Positions 41,257-49,801 of a DNA stretch of 57,318 nt are shown here, one piece after another. A model generated the notes under the pieces. The model ran no database searches and was not told where the DNA came from. It saw nothing but the letters and a program-made list of their open reading frames with translations. How positions within the stretch are numbered: position 1 is the stretch's first letter; each line of letters opens with the position of its first letter. The position numbers were made by a program, and so were the translations under genes. This DNA comes from CAWUIO01 sp963922455 (lineage in GTDB: Bacteria; Bacteroidota; Bacteroidia; Cytophagales; Microscillaceae): the NCBI GenBank assembly GCA_963922455.1, contig CAWUIO010000031.1, forward strand, positions 1-57,318, read 5' to 3'.

Positions 41257-43590
41257 ATGTATAATAAATCTCGCAATAACTTTCGCCTCCTAGCTCTCCT
41301 TAGCAGTTTCTGGTTATTACTGCTTATCTCTCCGGTATTTGTCCAAGCCCAAAAGCCTATCAAAGGACGCGTACTCGACGAGCGCAATAAACCGCTTAAA
41401 AATGTTACCCTTTCTATAGCCCGTAGCACCTACACGACCACCTCCTTAAACGGGGAGTTTCAAATTACCCCAAAGGAAAATATAAATAACGTTGACGCGA
41501 ATATGATTCGGCTTCGGGTTAATAATTCCGACCGAGACTACGCCATACGTGATGTAAAATATAACCAATCTGCCCGCTATGTCACGATTTACGTGCAAGC
41601 TGTCAGACGCCTTTCTGGGGTAATCCGAGGGCTAACTCCTGGTGAATTAGCCGGAAAATTAGTGGTCATACAAGGGCTAAACGAAGGAAATCCTGCTATA
41701 AGCGATGCCAATGGGGCTTTTAAATTGACGGTGCCCCTAGCTTTTCAGTTGGCCGAAAAAGCCATTATCAAAGTGGACGGTAAGGTAGTGGAGTCTTCTC
41801 GCTTTCACCTCTTGAACAACAATACACAGATTGAAATACTCTTAGAGCCTGAAGCTGCCCTTGGAAGGCCTGATGCGAAGTTGAATGCGCCTAATACCGG
41901 AAAATCGGATACCATTCAGGTGCAATTATTAAACCGTCAGAGAGATCCCCTTACACGCACCTTGGTTTACATCAATGGCAGTTCCCAACTGAGTGATGAC
42001 AAGGGCTACCTCCGAATTATTGCCCAAAATTGGGAAGATACCAAAAACATTGATGTCACTGGCTACAAGCTTCTATCGCGAAGCTTGGATGCCAATGGCC
42101 AGATGGGAGAAATAATTCTTGAAGAAAATAGTATAGGTGATGAAAATACAGATGAGCCTGATGAAATTATTGAGGCTGAAGCTATCGCCGCGGAGCTATT
42201 AAACCCAGACGAAGAAGGAAACTATGAGCAAAATTTTACTAAAATTACGGACAATATTGTTGAAGATAGAAATGAAATAGTCCGTCGTTCTCGTAGGTTA
42301 ACTCGAGACCTTCGTGATTTGACTGAAAAACTTCTCCAAACTACCAATCTCAACCCCAGTCAGCGTAAAGTTTTAAAAGGCTACTTGATTAACCTTGAGC
42401 AAGCACTGGCCGCCAATGATTCTACATTTTCTACCTATCAGAAAGAGGCATGGACCCGGATTTCTAAGATGGAAAACCTGATTGATGAAAAAGACTCCTT
42501 ACGTTTTGTTGCCGAAGAGAAGATAAAAGAAATGGAGTTGATCTACAACCGTTTGGAAACCGAGAAGAAGTTGGCCGAAATTAAATCCCGCGATAACATC
42601 ATATTACTTTCCTCGGTAATTTTCTTTCTGTCCCTGTTAGCGATTGGCTTTTACATTTATAACCGCATCATTGACCGGCAGAAAAAAGAACTCGTTAAGA
42701 CCAAAAACGAGCTGGACGATAAAATTGAAAAAATCAATCTGCAACACGAGGAAATTTCTAGTCAAAGAAGTAAAATTGATCAGAAGAATCAAGAAATTGA
42801 GCGGGCCTATAATCAAATTCGTTCCAGTATTATGAGTGCCGAGAGGATTCAGCAGGCTATCTTGGAAGAGCCCCGTGAGTTTTTACGGCATTTTGAAGGC
42901 GGGTTTGTCACCTACTATCCCCGGGACATCGTGAGTGGCGACTTTTATTGGTTTACCCAAAGAGGCCCCGAAGTAATCATCGCGGTGGTAGATTGTACCG
43001 GGCATGGTGTGCCAGGGGCATTTATGACCATGTTGGGCAACTCCTTACTCGATCAAATCGTGAATGAGAATGCAATCACCGACCCGGCGGCGATACTTAC
43101 CATGATGGACGAGAAGGTACAGACTTTATTACACCAACAAGAAAGGGAAACCAGCCGGGATGGAATGGATATGAGTATTCTCAATATCAACATTTACCAA
43201 AAAGAAGTAATCTTTGCCGGAGCCCGCCAACCGCTCTATGTTTTGCACGATAATTCAGGTGAACCTCAAATCCGTCAAATTGATGGAACTTCGATGCCCA
43301 TCGGATCAAGTCGCTACAAAAATAATTTGGAATACCAGTCACACAAGATTGTCCTGAGTGGAGGTGAATTTTTGTATTTGCAGTCTGATGGTTACCAAGA
43401 CCAGTTTGGCGGAGAAAACCCTGAGAAAGTTCGAAAATTTACGAAGCGACGTTACCGAGAGCTATTGCTTTCCCTTTACGGCTTAAATTCGGTAGAACAG
43501 AAGAAAAAAGTAGAAGAAACGTTTCAAAACTGGAAAAAAGAGTACGCCCAAACCGATGATGTTCTGGTTATGGGTATCCAAGCTTTTTAA
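41257..43590 (+). CDS. Membrane SpoIIE-type phosphatase with periplasmic CarboxypepD_reg-like sensor (first of three)
   Basis: 777 aa. Signal peptide (to about 32, PVFVQAQ), three beta-sandwich modules (about 33-290: IKGRVLDERNKPLKNVTLSI, LSGVIRGLTPGE, VQLLNRQRDPLTRTLVYI), an acidic linker, a helical segment (about 330-445), one TM helix (about 449-468), coiled coil, then PP2C (about 530-777) with YYPRDIVSGDFYW, VDCTGHGVPGAF, DGMDMSIL and TDDVLVMGI. All PP2C metal ligands look intact. The layout implies a periplasmic signal passed through the coiled coil to a cytoplasmic phosphatase acting on a STAS-type protein. First of three consecutive such genes. Confidence 0.92.
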   Translation: MYNKSRNNFRLLALLSSFWLLLLISPVFVQAQKPIKGRVLDERNKPLKNVTLSIARSTYTTTSLNGEFQITPKENINNVDANMIRLRVNNSDRDYAIRDVKYNQSARYVTIYVQAVRRLSGVIRGLTPGELAGKLVVIQGLNEGNPAISDANGAFKLTVPLAFQLAEKAIIKVDGKVVESSRFHLLNNNTQIEILLEPEAALGRPDAKLNAPNTGKSDTIQVQLLNRQRDPLTRTLVYINGSSQLSDDKGYLRIIAQNWEDTKNIDVTGYKLLSRSLDANGQMGEIILEENSIGDENTDEPDEIIEAEAIAAELLNPDEEGNYEQNFTKITDNIVEDRNEIVRRSRRLTRDLRDLTEKLLQTTNLNPSQRKVLKGYLINLEQALAANDSTFSTYQKEAWTRISKMENLIDEKDSLRFVAEEKIKEMELIYNRLETEKKLAEIKSRDNIILLSSVIFFLSLLAIGFYIYNRIIDRQKKELVKTKNELDDKIEKINLQHEEISSQRSKIDQKNQEIERAYNQIRSSIMSAERIQQAILEEPREFLRHFEGGFVTYYPRDIVSGDFYWFTQRGPEVIIAVVDCTGHGVPGAFMTMLGNSLLDQIVNENAITDPAAILTMMDEKVQTLLHQQERETSRDGMDMSILNINIYQKEVIFAGARQPLYVLHDNSGEPQIRQIDGTSMPIGSSRYKNNLEYQSHKIVLSGGEFLYLQSDGYQDQFGGENPEKVRKFTKRRYRELLLSLYGLNSVEQKKKVEETFQNWKKEYAQTDDVLVMGIQAF

Positions 43591-43745
43591 TTCTACGTAT
43601 ACTAAGTAGGGATTTGGCTTAGAACCAAGCCTGTTACCAGCCAGCATAGCAAACAAATACGTTTGCCATCTTGGAGTCTTATCTTCATCTAAGGTGTTAT
43701 ACTTAATAATCCTGCTCAAGGAAGATGCGTTAAGCTTTAGCTTTC

Positions 43746-45650
43746 ATGAAAAATCCTTTTTCCACAGCCTACCTAGGGCTTTCTTTATTTTTTGTCCTGC
43801 TTTGTGGCCTACCTACCCAAGCCCAGGGTGATAAAGAACTGCGTGAAAAAGCCAATTATATCATTCGTTTTGCCCAATACGTATCTTGGCCAAGTTACGC
43901 AATTGGAGAAAATTTTACCGTTGGGGTTATTGGTAACGCGCGGGTGCGCCAAACCATGCAAGACATTCTTGACAATCAAAAAGTCAAAGGAAAAACGGTT
44001 AAGGTAGCCCCCATTGCTAGCTTGGATGATATTGAGCAATATCCGATCATTTACATTAGCCTGACTACCAAGTTATTTATCAGTGCGGTTTTTCAACGAT
44101 TAGCAAATCGGCCCATCTTAGTGATCACCGAAAAGGATAATTACATCAGTGAAGGGGGGAGCGACATTAATTTTAGCCGCGCCGTAGATGAATGGGTCTA
44201 TGAGATTTTTCCGGAGCAAATTACCCAAAAAGGCTTATACGTACAGACAAAACTGATAACTTCGGCCCATAAGGTAGTGACGGCCGAGCCCGAACCTGAA
44301 GTAAAAATCATCACCAAGACCGAAACCATACGCGAAACCGAAATAGTCAAAGACCCCGAAGCAGAAAACCGCATCAAAAACCTTGAACTGGAACTGGCCG
44401 ACCGCGCCAGGGGCCTTAATCGGCAAATTAAAAAATTAGGCCTACTCAACAAGGATGATGAAAAAAAATTAAGGACACAAATTGATTCCATCGGTACGCT
44501 TTACGAAAAGGTAGACCTGGTACGACAAAAAGTGGAAGCCGAGGCGCTTGCTTCCAAGGCCGAAGCTGAAAACCAAAAAGCTCAAAAAGAATCGGCATTA
44601 AAAGCGCGAGAAGCTGCCGCCGCCAATCAGCGTACCCAATTGTCCATCTTGATTGCCGTGATTTTATTCGTTACTACCTTGGCCATTGTATTTTACTACT
44701 TCAGTCAAAGACGAAAACGGATTATTGAGCAAGTAAACCAGGCCCGCAATGAGCTGGCCGATAAAATGAAAGAAATTAACCGGCAAAATGACCTTCTAGA
44801 AGAATATGCCAATACCATGGACCAAAAAAACCAGGAAATTGAGCACAAAAACAGTAGGCTCACGGAGCAAACCGAGGCCTTGGAAGAACAAAACCGCAAA
44901 ATTACAGATAGTATCCGCTACGCCATGACCATCCAGCAGGCTATGCTGCCCGGAGAACAGCGCTTTCATGACTCCTTTCAAGACTATTTTATTTATTATC
45001 GTCCCAAGGACATTGTTTCGGGTGATTTTTACTGGATAAGCCAATCAGAAAAACGCAAACTGGTAGCTGTGGTAGATTGTACAGGACATGGGGTACCCGG
45101 AGCTTTTATGTCGGCCATCGGTACGGAGCTCCTCAATGAGGTTGTCAATGACCATAAAGTGTATGATCCTTCCAAGATCCTGCAGCTTATCCACTTGGGT
45201 ATTTATGAGCGCCTTCGTCAAAAAGATACCAATAACCGGGACGGGATGGACGTGTGTCTGTGCCAAATTCAAACCCTAAAAAGTGGCAAGTCCAAAATCG
45301 TCTTTGCTGGGGCCAAACGCCCACTTTACTATACCCACAAGGGCGAGTTAGTTCGTATCAATGGCGATAGCAAGTACATCGGTGGGATTCGTACCAAAGA
45401 CCAAGCCTTTAAAAATCAAGAGATTGCGCTTGATGCCGGCGACATGCTCTACCTCACCAGTGATGGCTACGTAGACTCGCCCAACCCAAAGCGGAAGAAG
45501 TTGGGTAGTGCCCGGTTCAACGAATTACTTGCTGAAATTCATCCCATGACGCTGACCGATCAGAAGGATTATCTTCACAAGCAGCTCTCGCAACATATGC
45601 AAGATACGCCACTACGGGATGATATTACCATTATGGGAATCAGGCTCTAA
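43746..45650 (+). CDS. Membrane SpoIIE-type phosphatase with YfiR-like periplasmic sensor
   Basis: 634 aa. Signal peptide (to about 27, LPTQAQG), a YfiR/DUF4154-like domain (about 30-180; REKANYIIRFAQYVSWP, FTVGVIGN, PILVITEKD with GGSDINF, and a C-terminal LITSAHKV), coiled coil (about 205-290), TM (about 300-320), coiled coil, PP2C (about 395-634) with RPKDIVSGDFYW, VDCTGHGVPGAF, DGMDVCL and RDDITIMGI. In YfiBNR the YfiR protein is a separate periplasmic repressor of a diguanylate cyclase; here the domain is fused to a phosphatase. The gap to the previous gene is 155 bp; R1 copy H starts 6 bp after the stop. Confidence 0.92.
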   Translation: MKNPFSTAYLGLSLFFVLLCGLPTQAQGDKELREKANYIIRFAQYVSWPSYAIGENFTVGVIGNARVRQTMQDILDNQKVKGKTVKVAPIASLDDIEQYPIIYISLTTKLFISAVFQRLANRPILVITEKDNYISEGGSDINFSRAVDEWVYEIFPEQITQKGLYVQTKLITSAHKVVTAEPEPEVKIITKTETIRETEIVKDPEAENRIKNLELELADRARGLNRQIKKLGLLNKDDEKKLRTQIDSIGTLYEKVDLVRQKVEAEALASKAEAENQKAQKESALKAREAAAANQRTQLSILIAVILFVTTLAIVFYYFSQRRKRIIEQVNQARNELADKMKEINRQNDLLEEYANTMDQKNQEIEHKNSRLTEQTEALEEQNRKITDSIRYAMTIQQAMLPGEQRFHDSFQDYFIYYRPKDIVSGDFYWISQSEKRKLVAVVDCTGHGVPGAFMSAIGTELLNEVVNDHKVYDPSKILQLIHLGIYERLRQKDTNNRDGMDVCLCQIQTLKSGKSKIVFAGAKRPLYYTHKGELVRINGDSKYIGGIRTKDQAFKNQEIALDAGDMLYLTSDGYVDSPNPKRKKLGSARFNELLAEIHPMTLTDQKDYLHKQLSQHMQDTPLRDDITIMGIRL

Positions 45651-45656
45651 TACCTA

Positions 45657-45787
45657 GGGGCTTGCTCGCGCTATACGCAAAAGTGCTTACTTGACCATAC
45701 CATGCTGCGCGAGCCGGGCTTTCGCTACTCGCTGCCTTTCCCCACGGGGCCTACACGAGCTCAAACATGCCGCTCTATCCCTAAGCC
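45657..45787 (-). repeat. R1 element copy H
   Basis: 131 bp, minus orientation. It starts GGCTTAGGGATAGAGCGG at 45787 and ends GCAAGCCCC at 45657; GGCTT/AAGCC ends pair. The distal hairpin arms are GCTCGCGC and GCGCGAGC (45707-45714 and 45664-45671), a stem sequence unlike the other copies yet perfectly paired, with a 35-nt loop. It is antisense between two SpoIIE phosphatase genes, 6 bp after the first. Confidence 0.9.
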
Positions 45788-45885
45788 AAAAGATTCATCT
45801 TGACTTGCGTTCTTGTAGAATGTAAAAGGAAAGTACCCTTCATAAAATTAAATCTATTCCCCAAGAAAAATTGGTATAATAATGG

Positions 45886-45893
45886 TAGTTTTG
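45886..45893 (+). promoter_or_regulatory. -7 box of the third membrane phosphatase gene
   Basis: TAGTTTTG, an exact -7 consensus about 100 bp upstream of the ATG at 45993. It lies downstream of R1 copy H, so this gene can be transcribed independently of the previous two. No clear -33. Confidence 0.45.
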
Positions 45894-45992
45894 TATTGAT
45901 GTATAAATGTGCCCTGATGTCTCCTAAGCACAAAAACAGAATAATATATTAAATTTTAGACATGCAGGGAAGATACCTTATTGTATCCACGT

Positions 45993-48158
45993 ATGAGTAA
46001 ATTTGGCCTTTTTGTAAGCCTATTTTTTCAATTTTGCTTTTTTCTCAGTGCTTCGGGGCAAATCCTGAAAGGTACCGTAGAAAAAATTGAGGGGGAAAGG
46101 CGCGTCCCTGTGCAAAATGCACGAGTAAGTATTGACGGTGGCCAATCTGTAAATACCCTCTTAAACGGAGAATTTGAATTTAAAGAACGCGAGATAAGCG
46201 ATACACCCCGAATTGTCCGGGTGAACAAAGAAGGCCTTGTCTTAAAAGATTGGGTTTACAATAATGGTAAACTTTCCATTACGATGATTCGCCCTCAACA
46301 ATTAAAAGGAAGGGTGCTCAGTAACCGGAATATCCCCATTGAAGGCCTGCTTGTTACCATATTAGGGGTAAGGAGTTTGCCCCCCGTAGCCACCGATGCC
46401 GAAGGATACTTCTCTCTTACGATTCCCCAAGACATTGAAATTGGGCAAGAAACCAAGTTTTTAGCATATGATGCCGGGCGTCTGGGCTTAAATAGCAAAG
46501 TGAATTTTGAAATAAAGCAAAGTGAAAACGATGATATCGTTTACCTCTTTGTGGATATACCTCCCAAGCCCGTGCGGGAAATCAAGGTGGTAGACCAGTT
46601 TCAGGTGCCGGTGGCAGATGTTACAGTTATTGTAGACAATCAATATCGTTACGTAACTGGGGTAGATGGGCTCGTGAGACCCGATGCTGATATTACCAAT
46701 TTTAGCGCATTTCTTACCCAAGAGTTTCAGATACTCTCCTTAGATTATGAGGATGCCGGTAGTGTCATGAGGGTTGCCGTTAGGACCCTTGAAGGAGGAG
46801 AGGAGGCCAAAGCACTTACATTTGGGGAAAATAAAAAAGTAGATATTGTCAATGAAGCCTTGTCTAACCTAATCCAAACCCAAGCCGATGTAGAGTCGGA
46901 GATTGAAAATATTCAGAAACAGTTAGAAAACCCTTACATCACTCCAGAGGAGAGGGCTCGTTTGCAAGAACGCTTGTCAGAACTTCGCTCTGAATTGGCA
47001 AATGTGACGGCCTTTTTGTTAGCTACTACCGAAAGGGCCCAAGAAGTATTTGAAGAATTACGAATTGAGAATAAAAATACCCAAGATTACTTAGAGGAAG
47101 CTCTTGAAACCATTGAGACCCAAAAAGAAAACGAAGAGCTTCAAGCCCAGCAAACCCGCCTGACTTACGGTATATTTTCTATTTTGGCGATTGCTTTACT
47201 TTCCATTGCGGCAATTTTCTACTTCAATGGCCGCAAGATCAGTAAACAGAAAGACCAGCTGGCCGAAAATAACCGTATGCTAGAAGAAACGGCGGTCATC
47301 ATGGACCAGAAAAACCGCCAAATTAACGAGAAAAATGAGCAGTTGGTTGAAAAAACCAATGAGCTTGAAGAAACCAATAATAAAATAACCGACAGTATTC
47401 GGTATGCCGAGACCATCCAAAAGTCTATACTGCCGAGTACCGAGCAAATCCAAACGGCCTTTCCCGAATCTTTTATCTTTTTCCGGCCCCGAGACATTGT
47501 ATCGGGCGACTTTTACTGGTACAGCCGCAAGGGAGATGATTTTATTATTACCGCCGCCGATTGTACAGGACACGGGGTACCCGGGGCCTTTATGACCATG
47601 ATGGGTAATACGCTCCTCAATCAAATCATCAACGAAAGTAATAATTTAGACCCAGCCGAGATTTTAACCACCATGAACGAGCAGGTCCAGATCACACTGC
47701 GTCAAAGACAAGCCGGGGAAAACCGGGACGGAGATGGGATGGACATGTCACTCATTCGGATCAACCGGGTGAAAAATGAAGTGGTATTTGCTGGAGCTAA
47801 AAACCCGCTTTACTACGTGCAGGATGGGGAGTTGTTTTACATGAAAGGCACTAATATCTCCATTGGTAGTACTTTGAAGGCAAAAAACAGGGAGTTTAAA
47901 AACCACACCATTCCACTCAAAGGGGGCGAGATCTTCTACCTCGTATCCGATGGATTCCAAGATCAATTGGGAGGAAACAGTAATGACCCCAGTATCCGTC
48001 GCAAAAAATATATGAAGACCAAATTCATCGATTTTATTTATCGGTGTAGCCAATACCCCTTACTTGAGCAAGAAGCTTTGTTTGAGCAGGAGTTTGACAA
48101 TTGGCGGGGTGACAATAGCCAAACCGATGATGTGGTAGTGATTGGCTTAAAGGTCTGA
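45993..48158 (+). CDS. Membrane SpoIIE-type phosphatase with CarboxypepD_reg-like sensor (third of three)
   Basis: 721 aa from the ATG at 45993, which begins a clear signal peptide (MSKFGLFVSLFFQFCFFLSA); an in-frame TTG 12 nt upstream is less likely. Three beta-sandwich modules (about 22-260: LKGTVEKIEGERRVPVQ, LKGRVLSNRNIPIEG, IKVVDQFQVPVAD) resemble the free-standing protein at 1791. Then a helical coiled-coil region (about 280-385), TM (about 390-410), coiled coil and PP2C (about 470-721) with RPRDIVSGDFYW, ADCTGHGVPGAF, DGDGMDMSLI and TDDVVVIGL. The likely role is to sense an envelope signal and dephosphorylate a STAS antagonist; the ligand is unknown. Confidence 0.92.
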   Translation: MSKFGLFVSLFFQFCFFLSASGQILKGTVEKIEGERRVPVQNARVSIDGGQSVNTLLNGEFEFKEREISDTPRIVRVNKEGLVLKDWVYNNGKLSITMIRPQQLKGRVLSNRNIPIEGLLVTILGVRSLPPVATDAEGYFSLTIPQDIEIGQETKFLAYDAGRLGLNSKVNFEIKQSENDDIVYLFVDIPPKPVREIKVVDQFQVPVADVTVIVDNQYRYVTGVDGLVRPDADITNFSAFLTQEFQILSLDYEDAGSVMRVAVRTLEGGEEAKALTFGENKKVDIVNEALSNLIQTQADVESEIENIQKQLENPYITPEERARLQERLSELRSELANVTAFLLATTERAQEVFEELRIENKNTQDYLEEALETIETQKENEELQAQQTRLTYGIFSILAIALLSIAAIFYFNGRKISKQKDQLAENNRMLEETAVIMDQKNRQINEKNEQLVEKTNELEETNNKITDSIRYAETIQKSILPSTEQIQTAFPESFIFFRPRDIVSGDFYWYSRKGDDFIITAADCTGHGVPGAFMTMMGNTLLNQIINESNNLDPAEILTTMNEQVQITLRQRQAGENRDGDGMDMSLIRINRVKNEVVFAGAKNPLYYVQDGELFYMKGTNISIGSTLKAKNREFKNHTIPLKGGEIFYLVSDGFQDQLGGNSNDPSIRRKKYMKTKFIDFIYRCSQYPLLEQEALFEQEFDNWRGDNSQTDDVVVIGLKV

Positions 48159-48198
48159 TTAACCTCCTATATTACTCCGTTCAGGGTAGCTAATTGTT

Positions 48199-48325
48199 GG
48201 CTTAGGGATAGAGCGGCCTGTTTGAGCTCGTGTAGGCCCTGTGGGGAAAGGCAGCGAGTAGCGAAAGCCCGGCCCGCGGCCCGCTACTTTGATTTGGGGT
48301 GATTTTTGAGACGCGGGTAAGCCCC
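48199..48325 (+). repeat. R1 element copy I
   Basis: 127 bp, starting GGCTTAGGGATAGAGCGG and ending GGGTAAGCCCC; ends GGCTTA/TAAGCC pair. The distal hairpin arms CCCGCG (48273-48278) and CGCGGG (48312-48317) close a 33-nt loop. It lies between two convergent genes; its last base is the final base of the TAG stop (minus strand) of the ABC ATPase gene, so the element abuts or has defined that gene end. Confidence 0.9.
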
Positions 48326-48984
48326 TATTTTTTTTCTGTATTTTTAGCTCTTGGCCTTCCCTTAAATTGGTTCATCTGTATTTCCTCTTCGCAAAAAATG
48401 TATTCTTCGGGGACATTGGAGCTGACAATGAGCAATTTTTCTGATTTTATTTTTTCCATCTCTTCCTGATACCAGGCGATTCCTTGTTTATCTAAGTTGG
48501 TACAGGGCTCGTCTAGAAATAAAAATGGTGCGGCAGAATATATGGCCAAGCCGAGACGAAGCCTTTGCTTCATACCAGATGAAAAAAACTTGATCGGTTT
48601 ATTTTTTGATTTTTGCAGGCCTAAGCGATCTACGATGGCCCTAGGGGTGAGGGGAGCCCGATATGGCTTAAATTTTTCGTGGAAGATTAGGTGCTCGAGA
48701 AGGCTATACTCTTCAACCAATCCTTGATAGGGGGCCACCAGGCTTAGATAGCGATACCATTGATCAATGGGAATGGTTTTTTGGTCCTGTTTCCAAACTA
48801 CCTTTCCCTCGCTGGGGGGGATAATCCCTGCCAGGATCTGGAGTAAGGTGGACTTTCCGCTACCGTTTGGACCGGTTATCACCAGCGGCTGAGCGTTCCG
48901 AAGAGTAGCTTCTACGCGACGAAACACCCATTCAAATCGAAACTTTTTGCCAATGCCTTGGATTAGGATAGAATATGCTTCCAC
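48325..48984 (-). CDS. ABC transporter ATP-binding protein
   Basis: 219-aa ATPase subunit with Walker A TGPNGSGKST near residue 37, signature FSSGMKQRLRLG and Walker B FLFLDEPCTN. It is CcmA-like in size. No permease gene is adjacent. It starts 16 bp after lpxA in the lipid A operon; a similar small ATPase at this place is something I recall from other Bacteroidota. The C-terminus (GRPRAKNTEKK) runs into R1 copy I, so the last residues may be altered. The substrate is unknown. Confidence 0.88.
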   Translation of the reverse strand: MEAYSILIQGIGKKFRFEWVFRRVEATLRNAQPLVITGPNGSGKSTLLQILAGIIPPSEGKVVWKQDQKTIPIDQWYRYLSLVAPYQGLVEEYSLLEHLIFHEKFKPYRAPLTPRAIVDRLGLQKSKNKPIKFFSSGMKQRLRLGLAIYSAAPFLFLDEPCTNLDKQGIAWYQEEMEKIKSEKLLIVSSNVPEEYIFCEEEIQMNQFKGRPRAKNTEKK

Positions 48985-49000
48985 AGCTTAGTTGCGGGTA

Positions 49001-49801
49001 CTAGGTCCGTAAACGTACGGACTTGTACCCCTTGATGATACCCCGGCCTGAGGTAAAGGATTTTTCAAAGAAGCTAACGATGCAATCTTTTTCTTCGCTA
49101 GGCTCCACTTCGGCTTGCACTTTTTTGAGGGCCATGGTGTTATTGAGGCCGCTTTGGAAGATAATGCGATAGATAGATTGTATGTAATTGATTTTCTCGT
49201 TCGTGAACCTTCTTCTCCGAAGTCCTCGGCTATTGATTCCGTCAAACTGCAAGGGATGACGAGCGGCGGTAATAAAGGGAGGAATATCCTTCAAGATCAT
49301 AGAGCCACCCGAAATCATCACGTGGTCTCCGACATTGACAAATTGGTGAATGGCACTAGCCCCACCTACGAGGGCGTGCTTACCAATCTCAATATGACCG
49401 GCCAATTGAACAGAGTTTACCAAGATTACATGGTCATTGACAATACAATCGTGGCCTACGTGTACATAGGCCATCAAAAGACAGTTACTGCCAATGATCG
49501 TTTTACCGGAGGCTTCGGTACCCCGGTTTATAGTGACGCATTCCCGGATTACCGTATTGTCTCCGATAATGGCTTCGGAGTACTCTCCTTGAAACTTTAG
49601 GTCTTGGGGATCTCCCCCAACAACTGCCCCAGCGTGCACTTGACAATTTTTTCCAATTCGACAGCCGGGCATAATAGTTACCCGGGGATGAATTACGGTA
49701 TTATCCCCGATTTCGACATTCTCGAATATACAAGAAAACGGCCCAATGCTTACATTCTGGCCGATTTTCGCATCAGGATGTATGTGCGAGTTATTTAGCA
49801 T
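49001..49801 (-). CDS. lpxA: UDP-N-acetylglucosamine acyltransferase
   Basis: First enzyme of lipid A synthesis, which transfers a 3-hydroxyacyl chain from ACP to UDP-GlcNAc in the cytoplasm. The 266-aa left-handed beta-helix has many hexapeptide repeats (IHPDAKIGQNVSIG...). The catalytic His is in LMAYVHVGHDC near residue 122, and the C-terminal helical part contains GINSRGLRRRRF. The ATG overlaps the end of lpxC-fabZ by 11 bp, indicating translational coupling. Confidence 0.96.
   Translation of the reverse strand: MLNNSHIHPDAKIGQNVSIGPFSCIFENVEIGDNTVIHPRVTIMPGCRIGKNCQVHAGAVVGGDPQDLKFQGEYSEAIIGDNTVIRECVTINRGTEASGKTIIGSNCLLMAYVHVGHDCIVNDHVILVNSVQLAGHIEIGKHALVGGASAIHQFVNVGDHVMISGGSMILKDIPPFITAARHPLQFDGINSRGLRRRRFTNEKINYIQSIYRIIFQSGLNNTMALKKVQAEVEPSEEKDCIVSFFEKSFTSGRGIIKGYKSVRLRT

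Noticed and set aside
404..48325. R1 copies as integron attC sites.
   Set aside because: attC also has paired arms and variable loops, but the RYYYAAC/GTTRRRY ends are absent, there is no integrase, copies lie in both orientations and they flank housekeeping genes, not cassettes.
404..48325. R1 copies as a CRISPR-like array with loops as spacers.
   Set aside because: Copies are kilobases apart, in both orientations, without Cas genes; the loop is inside the element rather than between repeats.
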